From Pelodera strongyloides (taxonomy: Eukaryota; Nematoda; Chromadorea; Rhabditida; Rhabditidae): a stretch of 64,000 nt of DNA. A program made the position numbers and the translations under genes. The stretch lies in the NCBI GenBank assembly GCA_036852015.1, contig JAANDG010000314.1, positions 62,001 to 126,000 on the forward strand, given 5' to 3'. The notes beneath the pieces are model-generated. The model saw only the letters and a program-made list of their open reading frames with translations, was not told the origin of the DNA and ran no database searches. Below are positions 38,401 to 52,296 of this stretch, piece by piece (the stretch's first letter is position 1; the number at the start of each line of letters is the position of its first letter).

Positions 38401-41400
38401 CATATTTCCCAAAGACATTGATCGTATTCTACAGCGAGCATAACACTTGGAGCTCGTGGGAAACTTTGAAGATTCTACTTCATTGGTTCTATAGTTTTAT
38501 CATCTTGATTTTGGTTTACCTAGCACCATTTACCAGCTTGGCAAAACCCATCTACCAACGTTATTTCGAGATGTTTATGGTCCTAATGAGAATGAAGCAA
38601 GTTACCGTAGTCGAATCAAAATTATAACAAAACGTTTTCACACGGTAGAAATCAAATACGCATATTATCTCACAATCAATAATACATTTCCCCCATCTCG
38701 AAGTCGCTTTCAAGTAATTCTAGTATATCCCCATGCAAACATATCCAGCCTCCGATTATTACTTATACGTTTACATTTTGCGGGCCGTAATCGATGCCAA
38801 ATTGCGCTGTCGCACGGGCAAAAACGCATAAATTTAGTTACTCGGGGGATATTTTACGGACAGAAATGAGTTCACTGAGTGAACATTGACTTTGTGTACC
38901 AATAATATTAATCAGTTTCAGTAATATTCTTTGCAGTTTTTGTATTTGGGGCATATAAATTTGAATATAATGCACGACGCGTCAAAATTTCAAAACCACG
39001 CGAGTTTCATTGCATAATGGGCGTTGGGCATGAGGATCAGTAGTCATAACAGTTCATACATACCAAATTCCATTGCTTTTGAGCATTTTGGTTTTGATAT
39101 TGGTTTGTCACTCTGTTCGTTTATGCAGTTGATAATTTCCTTCTCTTGATGTTTATATTGGTCCTCGAGATTGAAAAGATCGTCTTAAAGGGACAGGCTC
39201 ACGAGAAAATCAAATACTGTTGAATTCCCACATAATTTGCTTGTGTTGCCCATATTCCCAGACCCATAATTATGTATGGTGCCGGTAGTTTTTTTCATTA
39301 CTTTTTGCATCGAACAAAAAAACGAATGCGAAACAATTTGCCGCGCGCAAATTGCGCTCGTTAGCCATGGTACAATGGGCTGAATTGATTGTTTGGGAAA
39401 TATAAATATGACTGGATATATACTGGGCTACTTCGCTATTTGCCCTGTACTTATAGTGAGTTACGCTCATACAAACAAAGTTTCATATGCATATACATAC
39501 AATAAGTGCATCTGTAACGCGTTGTGAAGTCTGGTTTGGTATGGTATATCCTACAGCTGGTTGAGTAAATGTGTTTTCTAATATACTATTTCATAATCAA
39601 AACAAGTAAATAACATCTTGAACGATTTTTTTTATTACAACTGTAACTGTAGAAATTAATTTTTAAAAATTCATTGTCTACAACTGAACGCTAAAATTGC
39701 TCTGCCAGATTTTCCCGAAAATAAACCCCCTTTGCACATAACTTTTGATATTTCTTCCAAAACCCTGTTCCCTGTTTGCGGTAAAGGTAAAGTTATGCCT
39801 AACAATAAGTGTGTGCGCGCCGCTTCCCGCGCGCCAGCATAAAGGCGCGCACTGCGGGCGGTCCCTTTCAACCGCTATTAGTGGAAATTGGGAACGGGAA
39901 TGCAAAGAGTTATATACAAAAGTAAGAGGACGGAACCACCCTCGAACGGTTTAGGAATTTGACCTTAAACTTCAATTGTTTGTGCTATTTGTGCAATAAT
40001 AAATGACAAACTCAAATGAATCCAGAACTTGTGAGAAAAATCCCCAACAAAGCCAAAAACACCGATTTAGGTTTAAGTATCCAAGTTCGGGATAATTTAC
40101 ACCGCGTAAACCTTTCTCAACAAACTGTAAAAAAAAATCGAACCGGTAAAATATTATTTAAAAACTTACATGGTGTCTTGAGCGTCAATTCGGCTTCCGC
40201 ACCGATAGTGTAGCCTTGTTCGCGAGCGACCGCGCATAGAGATTCCGTTGTGCGTTCTGTCTGAAATAGTTTTTTGTTTTGTTTTGTTGGAAACAATGTC
40301 TGACCTAATGCTCTGACTTAACCAGCTAGAATAACTATTTTGCTAAGTAAACAATGGGTTACAATGGGAACACAGTACCAATTTGGTAAAACCCGTAAGT
40401 GAACAACTGTATGTTCTGAGAACTACTAATATGGCTTTATATTTTTAGGAGCCAAACAAAAGGCTAAAGATTCGAAAGTTGATATAGTAAAGATTATAAA
40501 GCATTACCTTAAATGAGTACTCCTGAACTCGATTTGTGTTGTTGGCGAATATAGACTTGAATAAAGTGAAGGGCTTGGCTCCGACGGGTTGGAAGTCCTG
40601 GTAGACGGGGTCGTCATGGGTGATCACAAGGTTCTTGCGGTTCTGAAAGCGGTTTCAGAGGTAAGAAAATGTGCACAATTGGTGAAAATTAGGCGGTAAA
40701 CAACTTTATTATGGTTTTGATCATTATCCTTTAGTTTGCTCTTACTTATAATAAGATGTTTATTGATGTAGTTTTTATATTGATTTTTTTACCTTCTACA
40801 TCTCCCACTAATAAATGATACCAAAATTAACGCAAAAATGAGAACCCCTTTAAAAGTCAAAGTGCACATTCTATAAGAAATAAATAAAAGTCTCATTGCT
40901 CCCCCTTTTCTTTAGTTTCCCCACTACGGGGAGTCAGTCGGGGGCAGAGTTAATCCCCTGATGTGAACAACTGAGCCTTTCCAACACAAGGTCGACGAAC
41001 AACAAACTAAACTTTAGGGTTTCTATCAAATTATCTCAAAATAAACCATAAACGTAACCATATTGCCCACGTATTAGAAAATAAATGGCTTCGAGTAATT
41101 TGTCATCTGAAACTCGTCGTCTACTACTTGTAAGGTAACGCTGTATTGAATCACAGGAGCACGTTCTTGGCATACAAAAGTTTTTGTTGTTGTTATTTAT
41201 TGATTATATTCATGCACTTATTACCAATGCGTTGTGTTGTGCTTCCTTTTAGAAACCCCCATAGTTATCCACTAAAAGCTGCTAATCGAATACTCACTCT
41301 GTGGCTCTTCCCCCAACCGTATTCCCAGGGGACAAGTCATCTCTCCCCCAACCATCACCTCAATCTTTTCCTTGCATAATTACCTAATTTCTAAATCGAT

Positions 41401-44400
41401 AGTGCAATTATTTTAAATTATACGCATGTGATTCATGGGACGCATCGGATCCACATTCCTACAGAGGTAGTCACTGAACTGATTATCAACTGATTTTATT
41501 AAGGAAAAAAGGAACCCTAATATGGCCACATGACCACACGGTTGATTATCTTATTCTAATACATTTTATAAATTTCCCCTTTTTGCAGCTTTCGAAAACA
41601 AGCTAATGTTCTTTCATAGCGAATCCAAAGAAGTTCGAATCCCCAGAGGTTCAGCAGGCACAGCGAGTGTCGATAATTACTGTTAGAAAGGGCCATTTTC
41701 TACTCTCTCTCCGTCTCTCTCTCTTTCTCTCTCTATGTCTCGGTATTTCTCTCTCTCTCCTCTGTCTCTCTCTATCTCCTTGTTTCTTTCTCTATCCCTC
41801 TCTCTCTCACTTTCTTTCTTTATACTCATTTTACGAATTGCAGGGCTTCATCCCCTTCATTGGGATTGGGAGGGAATTACGGGTGGAATTTGAGAGAGTA
41901 TTTGCATAAAGTAAATGAAGCTATCTTTACTAAATTATAGCCTGCTGAAGGGGAGGGGTTTGAAAAATTTGCATATGCTGTGAACTTGGCGAGGTCCTTG
42001 GCTAAGCTAGTCATTTTGGTGGTCACTGATATTATATGCAGGTTGCGTTGCGTTATCTGCCAGGAGGGCACTGCATACAATACAATGCTGACCAGCATAC
42101 ACTTCAAAACACGTCGTGCCATACCGCTTTAACATTTTCGGTGCTGAAACTTTCCAAGTTCCTGCGACCACAGACCAGCACCCCTTGCTAATTCATCATT
42201 TTTGAGTGAAATGTCCCAAGGCACTCGATCATATTTATGCTCGTTGTGTGAATTTATTGTAAAGTACTTCACAGTCAACATTCTTTAAATTTTCTGAATT
42301 CACATGTTATAAGGATTAAGAAGAAATCAGAATACCTAGTTCCCCATACTATTTCCCCAATACGTCAGAAAGCATGCATAAACCCCCGGCGGGTCTCTAA
42401 TAGGGGTTAATTCCCGTGGTCGTCAGTCAGGAGTATGTTGGCCTTGCAAATATTTCTCATACAAAGAGAGAGAGAGAGAGAGAGAGAATAGAGAGCGATA
42501 GAGAGAGAGAGGGAGAGAGAGGGAGAGAGAGGGAGAGAGAGGGAGAAAGAGAGAGAAGAGAAGAGAGAGAGAGAATACACAGACCGACATTTAACACAAG
42601 TGTCACTTCACCGCTAACTTAGTGGGTAAATATTGTGTCTCTGTTGGAGACACTTACCGGAGAAATGTACACAGATAGAAGTGAGGATTAGTATTGTACA
42701 AGGGGATGATGAGGACTCATGTCGAATGAGAAGTTCAATGGGATTTTGGGGGAATTAAAGGGGCATGACACGTGGTTTTTAGATGTTCTTGTGATCAGGC
42801 ACACAATGGAACACAATTTGCATATAAGGTTTGTAAGGTTGGGAAATGAAACATTAAATTGGAACGATTTCGGCTAAGTATACAAAAATGGAACTGAAAT
42901 ATATATTTAGAGGAGCTCAGGGGAGGGAGCTGAGGCTCCCTGGAAGCTTACGGTTAGTCACCCACATATGATCCCCGAGGAGGGGTCTCCCCAAAGTAAA
43001 ACAATGAAAGCCGACCAACATCTAGGCAAAAGATGCGAAGATTGCTTTCCCCCAGGAAAGACTATTTTATTGTTCATTAAACCAGAAACACATGTCGTTT
43101 TCTAGAATTAAAGATTTTTTCTTTTCTTTTTTCTTGGGCAATAAGAGGACAAAGTATACTGTATACAACCAACAGTTTTAGTATCTAACATACGTAAATC
43201 ATACTTCTTTATCATATTTATATTCTTTCATATTTTGCAAAAATTTAGGAAATGTAAAACATTATGTCAAGCCATGATGACCCTGTATCCCCAAAACGAA
43301 ATAAGAGCGGATAGAGATTGTAATCTTCGTCAGAGAAGAGCAGTGTTGGCAACAGGTGGCTGTTTTATAAACTTAGCACAATCTTTGAGAAAATTCGCAA
43401 AATATTTTTGTAAGCAACTGGCTATTCGGCTAAAAAGTCTGTCTACACTACACGTTTATGTGATCGTAAAAGTTTTGCGCATAATTTAACATTCTACACA
43501 GCTTTATCGCTAACAATAATGGGTGCGAAGCACGGTTGAACATGCATAGTATAGTATAGAATAGCATAAGTATAAAACGTGCACTATCTTCTACGACGTC
43601 ACCGTATCATCACGTCAATGTGTAAGGAATTAGCAACTTCCGTAACCATGGAAGTATTTCACCTCTAAATTGCTCAATTACAATCATATTCGTCGTATGA
43701 AAACAAATGATAGGTCTTCACTTCGACTATTCAACTTCAGAATACAATTGCGCAAAAAAAAAGTGAATACATCTCTAAATGAGCCATAAAGACAGAATAT
43801 GACTATACAACGTGGTTGCATTATATTCAATAGAATTGAGAGTGAGCGAGCCCCGATTTTATGTTTTCAAAAGGATGCTTCATCGTATGAAGGGCGTACT
43901 ATTTATTGATTTATATATTAGTTTGCGGTAATAAGAAACACTATTGAAAGGTCCACAAGCCCCACTCGCAGAGGACAGTACAAGAGAAATAATGAAATAT
44001 AAATGATTATTAGTAAAAGTACAAAATCAACGCACCACATCAAACTCCACATCGTCTCGCTCCAAGCTTCGGAATTCTTCTAGGCGTGTGCGTTTCAGAC
44101 TCTGAAAGGAACTTATTTTGATCTTGTAATGACTACAGTATAAGCTAATATCTTTGTGGGTGTGGTAAAGTTGTTATTCGTCGAACTCCCATCAAGTAAT
44201 AGCGTAAGAGTGTTTTGTGATTTTTTAAATATTTTTTGAAACATTTGTATTTATATTGGGACAAAATTGATTATTACAAACTAAAAAGTCGAACTCATTT
44301 TCTTTCCTATACAATGGGGAGCCACGCACAACCTGAGAAAACCGGTTCCCCATGCACTAGAATGCGCAAGCGCTACCGTACTAAGGTAAGAATAAACAAA

Positions 44401-45153
44401 CAAAGATTGAAACTACTGTATACAGTCGACCCCTCCGTGGGCTAAACATATAATAAGGCGAAGAAGGAAGAAAACATTTCAACTAATAGTTTTCTATACT
44501 TCTATTATAATTTAGTGTGATGTACCAGTAGTATAGTTTGGAAAGCTCATGTATAACTTGAAGCGAAATACAGGTCGTTTTTTATACGTAAGAATTCAGT
44601 TGTGCACGATGCGTTTCAAAAACCGGCGGTATTTCTCTTTAATTAATTATTAATCTCTGTGTAAACTCTTACCTGCACATCCCTGAAGTGTGTCCATGCG
44701 TAATCTTCTAGAATTGCTTCAATATCCACGTGGTTGAAGGCCATAGTGGAAGGACGGGCTTGGAGTGACGTCTGCGGCTGAGGAGTCTGCAGATCGGTCC
44801 TGAAAAATCAATAAATTGATAATCGATATACCAAAAAAAAAGTCAATACCATTTATAACGGACTGTAAAAAAGTATAGGTCAATCGATAATCGATTGAGC
44901 AACAATAAACTTCAAGACAGTAAACATTAGGTAAGGGTTGTGTATCGTATTCAAGAGAGTGGTGAAGTTAGCAGTAACGGCTAACAGCTCAATAAACCAA
45001 AAAAATCGATAAACTGTTCCAATCAATAACTCACTTGGGTGCGGGATATTCGCGCTCTCGCGGCTCAGAACCACGGAACGGATTGAACGACGACAGGGTG
45101 CCCGTGTTCAATGAATGGTTGGAGGAATTATGTGAAGATCTGAACAGATGCAT
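35483..45153 (-). CDS. ETX/MTX2-like (aerolysin-fold) beta-pore-forming family protein, animal-encoded
   Basis: Ten phase-consistent exons on the minus strand: 45153-45035 (ATG), 44799-44673, 44101-44036, 40642-40508, 40260-40170, 37824-37715, 37108-36996, 36297-36207, 35947-35876 and 35560-35483 (TAA), giving about 333 residues. The order of short motifs recalls the ETX/MTX2 and natterin-like pore-forming module: a phrase on expansion of the fibre (FKSIFANNTNRVQEYSFKTE), a turn (GYTIGAEAELTLKTP), alternating polar/apolar strands, then VPPRY and RMSGTVVISIK. Genes with this module occur in many animals, where some act in defence; the target here is unknown. The first exon is Ser/Asn-rich with no hydrophobic leader, so no signal peptide is visible. 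No stop or frameshift was seen. The family call is by pattern only and needs a profile search; the exon structure is much surer than the family. Confidence 0.7.
37252..37385. mobile_element. Palindromic MITE (GAGCTGTATTCACCAACAC ends)
   Basis: 134 bp; left ctgtattcaccaacac pairs with gtgttggtgaatacag at the right, and ccctccctggcc/gggagggctccc continue the stem. In an intron of the ETX/MTX2-like gene. Confidence 0.85.
37502..37617. mobile_element. MITE (GAGGCCATATTCACCACT ends), copy 1
   Basis: Shares ends and the internal gaatgctattttctgtcccc block with the copy at 57633-57765 (there in reverse orientation). Intronic. Confidence 0.8.
37825..40169. other. Intron of the ETX/MTX2-like gene
   Basis: Contains the palindrome at 38045-38200 and one end of a TTAAAGGGACAGGCTCA element at 39186 with no partner end. 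Confidence 0.75.
38045..38200. mobile_element. Palindromic element (TTAGCCCGTATTCTCGGGTCGA ends)
   Basis: atagcccgtattctcgggtc pairs with gacccgagaatacgggctaa; inner gtatgcaaat/atttgcatac also pair. Intronic. Confidence 0.87.
40643..44035. other. Intron of the ETX/MTX2-like gene with CT and GA tracts
   Basis: A CT-rich tract at about 41700-41815 and a GA-rich tract at 42464-42574 lie in inverted orientation. A possible degraded MITE end (gccataccgctttaac) sits at 42119. No exon recognised. Confidence 0.75.
44558..44643. mobile_element. Short family A palindrome in an intron of the ETX/MTX2-like gene
   Basis: Ends aagcgaaatacaggtcgttt and aaccggcggtatttctcttt. It ends about 30 bp from the donor of the exon at 44799-44673. 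Confidence 0.75.
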
Positions 45154-45867
45154 TATCGATCGGACGCCGCCAGCCAAATCAATCAATAATTTGGGTCCAA
45201 TCAATCGATAATTGGGTCACCAATCAATAGTACAGTAGAAGGTAGGCGCAGGAGTTACCAGAGGGTCAGTGCGGTAAACTCCTTGGGTAGAAACACAAGT
45301 CTGTTTTTGTGTTTGTGAGGAGAGACAACGATTTCCAGAGTATAAAGAGAGGAGATAGCTATCTCTGCGAGAGAGTTTGAGACGTCAGAGAGACAGAGGA
45401 AAGTGGGCGGAGTCTCGGTATTTCGCGAGATTGGCTCCTTGTGATGAAGGCACCAAACACAACTACCGACGGTTCAACGTCAATGACGATGACTCATAGG
45501 GAGCTAGAGACTATGCGGAATCAAGAGATACCAGAGAAATACTATAAATAGAACTGAATTCTGAAGTACACCCGACTACCGTATGCCACAAAAAGTGTGA
45601 ATAATCAGAGAATATGCGAATTGGAAAAGAGATATATAGGTGATTCACAAATTCACAACATCGAGAGGTGATGATTAAAGTTTGCAAGGGAATAAAACAA
45701 GAAAAAAATGAAATCCTGGAAGGAGATAGGACCTCGACAGAGTACTGAATTACATAGAAAAACTGGCAAACCTAGCGTAATAGTAAATATTTACTAAATT
45801 TACAAATCTTCACTGGTTCGATAAAGAAGACCGTTTGAAGTGATAGAGCCAACGGCCATAAGATCGA

Positions 45868-46050
45868 GAGAAGCGAGATTCCGGCCGGTTTTTGAAACAC
45901 ATCGAGTACACCAGCATATCTATGCAGCTTATGCAAACGAACATAAATTAGAATAAAAAATCGAGCTGAATTCGAGTAGATTAACATAAATACCTAAGAA
46001 TTCAGTTGTCCACGCTGTGCTTCAAAAACCGGCCGGTATTTCGCTTTAAA
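45868..46050. mobile_element. Palindromic element, family A, upstream of the ETX/MTX2-like gene
   Basis: Starts gaagcgagattccggccggt and ends ccggccggtatttcgcttta, with the internal cagttgtccacgctgtgctt motif. Confidence 0.83.
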
Positions 46051-49000
46051 CAAGTAAATCACAAATTTAATGTATATACGAAAAAATACACACATAACCA
46101 TCACTAAATCCAAAGCCTAAGCCTTCGTCTAAGGGCCTAATTCTAACCATAAGACTATATAAGGTTTGCTCTAAATATGTTCTATGTCTGTGCAGTAGTA
46201 ATTGGAACTAGGCAGCAACCAGAGAACCGGAGATTTGAAAATCCGACTCGACTGGCTAAGGTCCATAACTTATAAACCCGCATCACTGCGTGACTAAGTG
46301 GCATTCAAAGAAAAACTATTTCAATATAAAGTGGCTAGGCACCGTATCCCTCATGACGTAGGTATTGAGGAAAGGGGAAAGGACTACGGTCGCCAGTCAA
46401 CAAATAGAATGCACCACGAAATAGTGAGGGAGGTATGATTCATACATGGAACTCACTACTACGGTAGTATTTTGGTTACATACATGGATTTAGATTTAGA
46501 AGCAGAGTCGAAAAGAAAATTGTTCACCAAAAGTCTAAAAACAACAATAATTATATTTCCGATTTTTAGAAAACAAGATTTCGAAAAAAAAACTATGAAT
46601 ATTGCCCGAAATTTTAAAAGTTGACAGAGCGATAACTTCTTATAGTTCATGGTTATTGGAATGCAAAAAATATATATTTATTTTAGATATAAAAAAAAAC
46701 TTCTTGTACGGCAATTTGAATATTGTTGACCCTTTTATATTGAGGCAAAAGCCTTATCTCGGCGCCAAATCAGTTCACCTAGCTGCAAGATAACGCATAT
46801 TACTCATAGCATCATCAGCATAAAAACTGAGACTAAGCTCAAACATTGTTTATATTTTGTATCGGGGCTCCCCAGCGGCGCCAATAAGTATTTTTTTCCG
46901 TAAAATCAAAGCTGGCAACCGACTTTCGAGCCTAAATATTCAAACTTTTCTTTGAAAAAAATGGAAAAAAATGATTAGTAATCGCCAGTTTGGCGCCGTG
47001 ATTTTGTTTTTGAATTTCTTGATACAAGAAACCATATTTCCACCCAAATAAAAAATATCTCCCCAAGAGTTATAGTCAGTTATAAAATTGGCTTGTTCGC
47101 AATGAAAGAAATTATAAGAAGATAAAATCCTTAGTATAGTATACCGATAACTAACTGATAAACTCCGTAATTAAGATGTAAGGATGACGATAAATATTAC
47201 TGTAAGGCAGTATACAGTACACAAATATCACACTTGTTTTTTATATAGATTTTATCAGCATTTGTATAAACTTTTCTAACAAAGAGCCATTTAGCAACTC
47301 TTGTACTTTAAAAACACTGCGCTATAATTTTTGTGTTTTCACAAACACTGCAGTATAAATTAAAAGAGTTCTCTTGCAATCAATATCGCGGTAGGACGCT
47401 TTGAAATCTAACTGAACAAGGAAATAACTATATTTTAATTAATGTATGATGATTACTCGTTATTTTTTTAGTAGGGCAAAGCAAAATAAAAATAAAAGAA
47501 TAATTTACATAAAAGTTGGCGATTTCCAGCAGTTTGGTCGATTTTCAAGGGAGGAGAGAGATCAATTTTCTCTCTAAAGGAAGAGAGAGCGCAGGGAAAG
47601 AGTGGAAATCGACGTAAGCCCCGCCCCCATCTGAGGTGTTGGTTGGATGTGTGCGGAAGCCTGTGAATTATGAACACTACTTGGTTTGCTTATTGAAGCT
47701 CTGGGAGGACTTAACCCTGGGAAGGTTCTGGCTTTGGGTCTCCATTTGGGAGAGCAGGCCCAGACCCACGTCTAGGCCTTATTCATCTGTCCAATCTCGG
47801 TGTGTAAGCCTAGGCCTAAGCCCAACCGCAACCACGCCTGACACTCCGTTTATTTTCAGACTTGCTCCTATAGCAAACAGTGACACGTATATTTTAGTGC
47901 CATGCAGGATGACACATTGTAATGCGTTGTTAAATTACTAAATACTCATTTCAACAGTATATTACATCGCACACCAATTCTTTGCTGAAGCAACGTGAGT
48001 AGGTTCATGACGCCACAAAAATCTGTGTAGTTCATTTTTCATGGCTTTACCGGTTTTGTTCGGTTAAGTTGCTGAATACAATATATATAATACAAATATG
48101 TGTATAGTTAAATAGTAAAAGAAGCGTCTTTGCCAACTCTTTCTCTATTTCTATTTAGAATTTCGTCAAGTCCGCAGGCATGTATTCAATGGGCACTATT
48201 GTTCATCTTTTCACAAAATTTGGCGCACAATCCCCTTTAAAAAGTGCCCCCAATCAGTCGCTATTTATGGGCGCAAAGGGACGATACAAACATTAGTATT
48301 TAAAGTAGTATGACATGTGGTTTGTGAGGAGCAGAATTGACAACTGAATGACCTTGTATTATATGCAAATTGCCTAGTAGCCTAGACTGAAGACTTCAAT
48401 AAATTTGTCATCTGGAACTCTTCGCCGAATGCACAGAGGCTCGGAGCAAGTCATATGCTTCGAATGCTGTATTGAACCACCCTAATTATGAAGCACGCCT
48501 TTGAAGAGTAAAAGATTTACTGTTATTTATTATTAAATTGTGCGCAAGTCTGTGCCATTTATGCTGAACGTATGATTATCCAATTATGGTAGAGTTTTCT
48601 TAGTAAACACTCCAGTTCCATAAGTAAACTCATCAGACACGAGCGATAGGGCAGACGTGTTCGGCACAGTGATCTCACACTATTTTTGCGAGCGGCAATG
48701 TTCTCGCGCACTGTTTTTTGTGCCGTTGCAATTTTGCAAGGTAAAACATCCCTGATAAAGCTTAAACACTATATTAAGTTAAAGGATGTATACATCAGGT
48801 GTATCGCAGTATAGCAACGCATCCAACTGGGATTTTTAAATTAAATCGGATTTGCTCGCAATGTAAGCAAATTATCCGCGTGCATAAGCATTATGAAATA
48901 GCATATTCAGATACATACATTTCCGACATTTACAGAATATACCTAGTTCTTAGTAGTCAATTTTGTGGATACTAAATTACTAAATTATGTATATGCGTTC

Positions 49001-49459
49001 GAGTGAACATACGACATACGCAACAGCAGCAAGAAAAGTCCACTAGTTAACATCACAACCTAACAGAAAACTTGTAAGGAAAAATGATTTTCCACCGGGA
49101 ACATGGGATATATATATACTGCCTTTGTTTCCCACGAGGATTCCAACAATTATCTTTATAATTCTTAAAATCGAGTGGTAATTGCTGATAATAATAGTAA
49201 TTTCCAACAAAATTCCCACGCTCTTACAGTAGTCGTAAGGTAACTAAGGGGAAGCATCGTTAGGAAATCACAAGTTACAAAAAACGTCAAACCACCAATT
49301 GTAAAGACACCTTCCCACGTTCTATTTTTGGTTTGTAAATAAAATCTCCCACGAAGATGAGCCCTGGCTGATTAATTTTGAAACTAAATGTGTACATTAC
49401 CGGATGACAGAATTTCACAATTTTGACGTAATCCACTAAAATATGAACTAACTTAAAAA

Positions 49460-49568
49460 AAGGTTAAGGTTAAGTTTAGACCCGTCTTCGCAAGAGTTCT
49501 GAACTCCGCGCGGGTCCCGTGCCTGAAATACACGGTCCGGCCTGCTCTGGGTTTTTGGTTTCAGTTAA
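49460..49568. repeat. Dispersed repeat, copy 2 (inverted relative to 11168-11275)
   Basis: Contains aatacacggtccggcctg and gggtttttggtttcagtt, with aggttaaggttaag at its edge. No ORF. Confidence 0.7.
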
Positions 49569-50714
49569 GCAATGTAGCATGGCACTTACAACTGCTGGCT
49601 CACTGTTTCCTACTGTATACTTATAATTTCTCTCACAGGACAATCAGATAATCTTACGAAAACTTAATAAGTAGGTGTGAAGATACAGAGTCCGGACGAC
49701 GACTTACGAACTTGAGGATGATTGAAAAGGTAATGTTTGTGACCATCAATTATCGACTTGGGGGATTGTTGGTTGTTAAGTCCTTCAGTTTATTCCCAAG
49801 CCGTCCCACACCGTTTGTGTATGTAGGGGCTTTTTACACACTTTTGGCTCGGAAGCCCGACGTACGCCTAAAATTCAGAATAGCAGAAGTTGAAAAGTAA
49901 AAAAGTGAGCCGCTCAAAGTTTATGGCACTGTGAAGATACAACAAAATCACAAATCCAGCTTGAACTGAATCGATTCTAACTTCCAAACATGTAGTATTT
50001 CCAACGACGTTTTGTATTTACTCAACTCTGAATCATTGTAGCTATTCATCTCTCTCCCTCTCTCTCTACGTCTATCTCTACCTCCCTTACATTCTTTTTT
50101 TTTTTATTTCCTTCTCGTTAAATCACTCTCTTTATCTGTCTATCTCTCTCTCTCTCCGAAAACCAACTCATTGTCATTTCCCTGTCAATCCGCCTATTCA
50201 CACCCCAGTAACCCGCACTTGACTCCTGACATGCGTTACCTTGTCTTGTCCGCACATCCCCCCGCCACCCCCCCCGCACTATCTAATCTTCAATCTCCGA
50301 CATATAAACCCCCGTATTATGAGGTAACTTGCCGCAAACAACCCCACCCAAGTCGGCTAACTTACCCACACCGGAAAGGATTAAATATGGGCATGTTCTG
50401 TTTCCAAGGACGAAATTCTAATCACAAGGTGCATCAGGAAATCCTCCAACTTGGATATAATGGGGGTTTTTCCAAGTATCCCAAAAATTCGATGTGATTC
50501 TGTCAATACTACCGTATTTTTGCACGAAGCCTGCATATACGATATGAAAAATTAAAAAAAATATTTGCGTGTAGTTCCAAAATACTGTAAATTTTCAGCA
50601 TGATTGGAAACCCCATAAAGGAACATGTTGGGTGAGCATGTAGACAAAAGACAGCAAATGAGAACCTAGTTTACGTTCACGCTTAATTATCACGCCTTCA
50701 CAGGTGTGCGAGAT

Positions 50715-50870
50715 CGGCCAATTGTACTCCGCACCGCATAGCCACATGACCGCATGACCGCATAGACACCGCATGGACACCGCGTGCGGAAACCGCACAA
50801 GTTTACTAAACACCGCGCGGACACCGCATAATGTAGGCGGACACCGCACAGACACCGCGCGAAGTCGAAC
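50715..50870. repeat. Diverged copy of the foldback minisatellite arm
   Basis: Begins ggccaattgtactccgcacc like the arm at 51176 and continues with gacaccgca units. ORFs over it only translate the repeat. Confidence 0.75.
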
Positions 50871-52296
50871 CCATCATATACCGCGAAATTATATGCGTGC
50901 TTGTTTGTTAATTTAGAGTATAGTATTTTAACATCGGAATTTCTGCATCGAAACTGTTTACTTTTACCCTATTACATTCACTTCGAACCACGACATCGTT
51001 TTTCACGACGTTGAGGTCTTTCCAAGAGTCTAATAAACATTTCGAAGTAGAATGGAATAATAAAAGACGAGGTGCACCAAACAGCAATTATAATACTTAT
51101 TACATTTAGGTTAATTTATACAAAACTCATAAAACGTAAAACTGTAATACCTAATCCCATAAGCGAAGGTGCGACGGCCAATTGTACTCCGCACCGCATA
51201 ACCGCATGACCGCATGACCGCATAGACACCGCATGCGGTCAAACACCGCACAGAAACCGCACAAGTTTATTAGACACCGCACGGACACCGCACGAGTTTA
51301 GTAGACACCGCATAGACACCGCATCCTGCCAGACACCGCATAGACACCGCACCGTGTTGACCCTGCCAGTGGTGATAAGCGTGTGTGTCCAAGACCAGCT
51401 GGAAGTGCCAACTTGTGTGTCGGGTATCAGAATTGCCAGAATTGCTTTGCTAGTGCATTTTTCTTGACCTGATCTGCTTCGCAAACACAATGATTCTTGT
51501 GTTCTGGATTCCACACTAATGTGAATGGTTCTTTTGAACAGACCTAGAAATAACAAATACGTTGTTGAGAAAATACATAGGGAAATAAAAAGTCTTCCGA
51601 TGGCGCACTACTACCTCGTTTTTGTCCGCAGATGATATAAATTAAATATCGTGACCACAATGCTGGATGGTTGACTAAATGTGCATGTCGAAGTATTGTG
51701 AACGGTTTAAGCCGCGTTTTGTTCTGCAGATAATCATAGTGTTTTTGCGCGAGAAAAGAGACCACACCACACTTTGGAGGAGTGGAGGAGACCATTAAAG
51801 AAAACTATTGTGCACTGTAATTTAGAGTATGCTACTTGCTGATTATTTGATATTCAGTTTGTTTTACAACAATGAAATTCTAGAACCCTGTAAAATCCTT
51901 ACATTTTCGGCCTTTCCACTACGTTTAGAAGAAGAAAATCTGATTCTACTATGACTATGTTTAGCTAAACTGTACGAATAGTTTCTGGTAAAAAATGCTC
52001 AATTAAAGTAGTTGCGGAACCTGGCACTAATCGTACTATTTATGATAATACAAGAAGCAAACCTAATATGGCAACAATTTGAATTGGTGATTACAACAGG
52101 TCAATGCCCTTGCTCATATAAGAGCTATTCATACCGTCATGTAACTCTGTCTATAGTATTTCCATAGGATGTCTAGAAAACTCGCCGACAATTGAAGAAT
52201 TCATTTTCTATCATGGAATTCCACAATTTGTTCTTAAAGGCTCCATGACACTTCAGAGAAAAAAATGCAACAATACTGATTCAAAAAAGATACGGT

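Larger units (their letters stand above)
45154..51174. other. Intergenic DNA upstream of the ETX/MTX2-like gene
   Basis: Holds the family A copy at 45868, the dispersed repeat at 49460, CT-rich tracts at 50050-50160 and the minisatellite copy at 50715. The first few hundred bases presumably include the promoter. No gene recognised on either strand. Confidence 0.65.

Noticed and set aside
41667..41909. 80-codon Ser/Leu-rich ORF
   Set aside because: Translation of a CT microsatellite tract.
47636..47941. 101-codon plus-strand ORF
   Set aside because: Partly repeats of a ggcctaagccc type and no protein motif; no splice support.
51239..51556. 105-codon minus-strand ORF, mirrored by an 83-codon ORF at 55715-55966
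   Set aside because: Most of it translates the GCGGTGTCT minisatellite, and the same reading exists in both foldback arms because the arms are copies.
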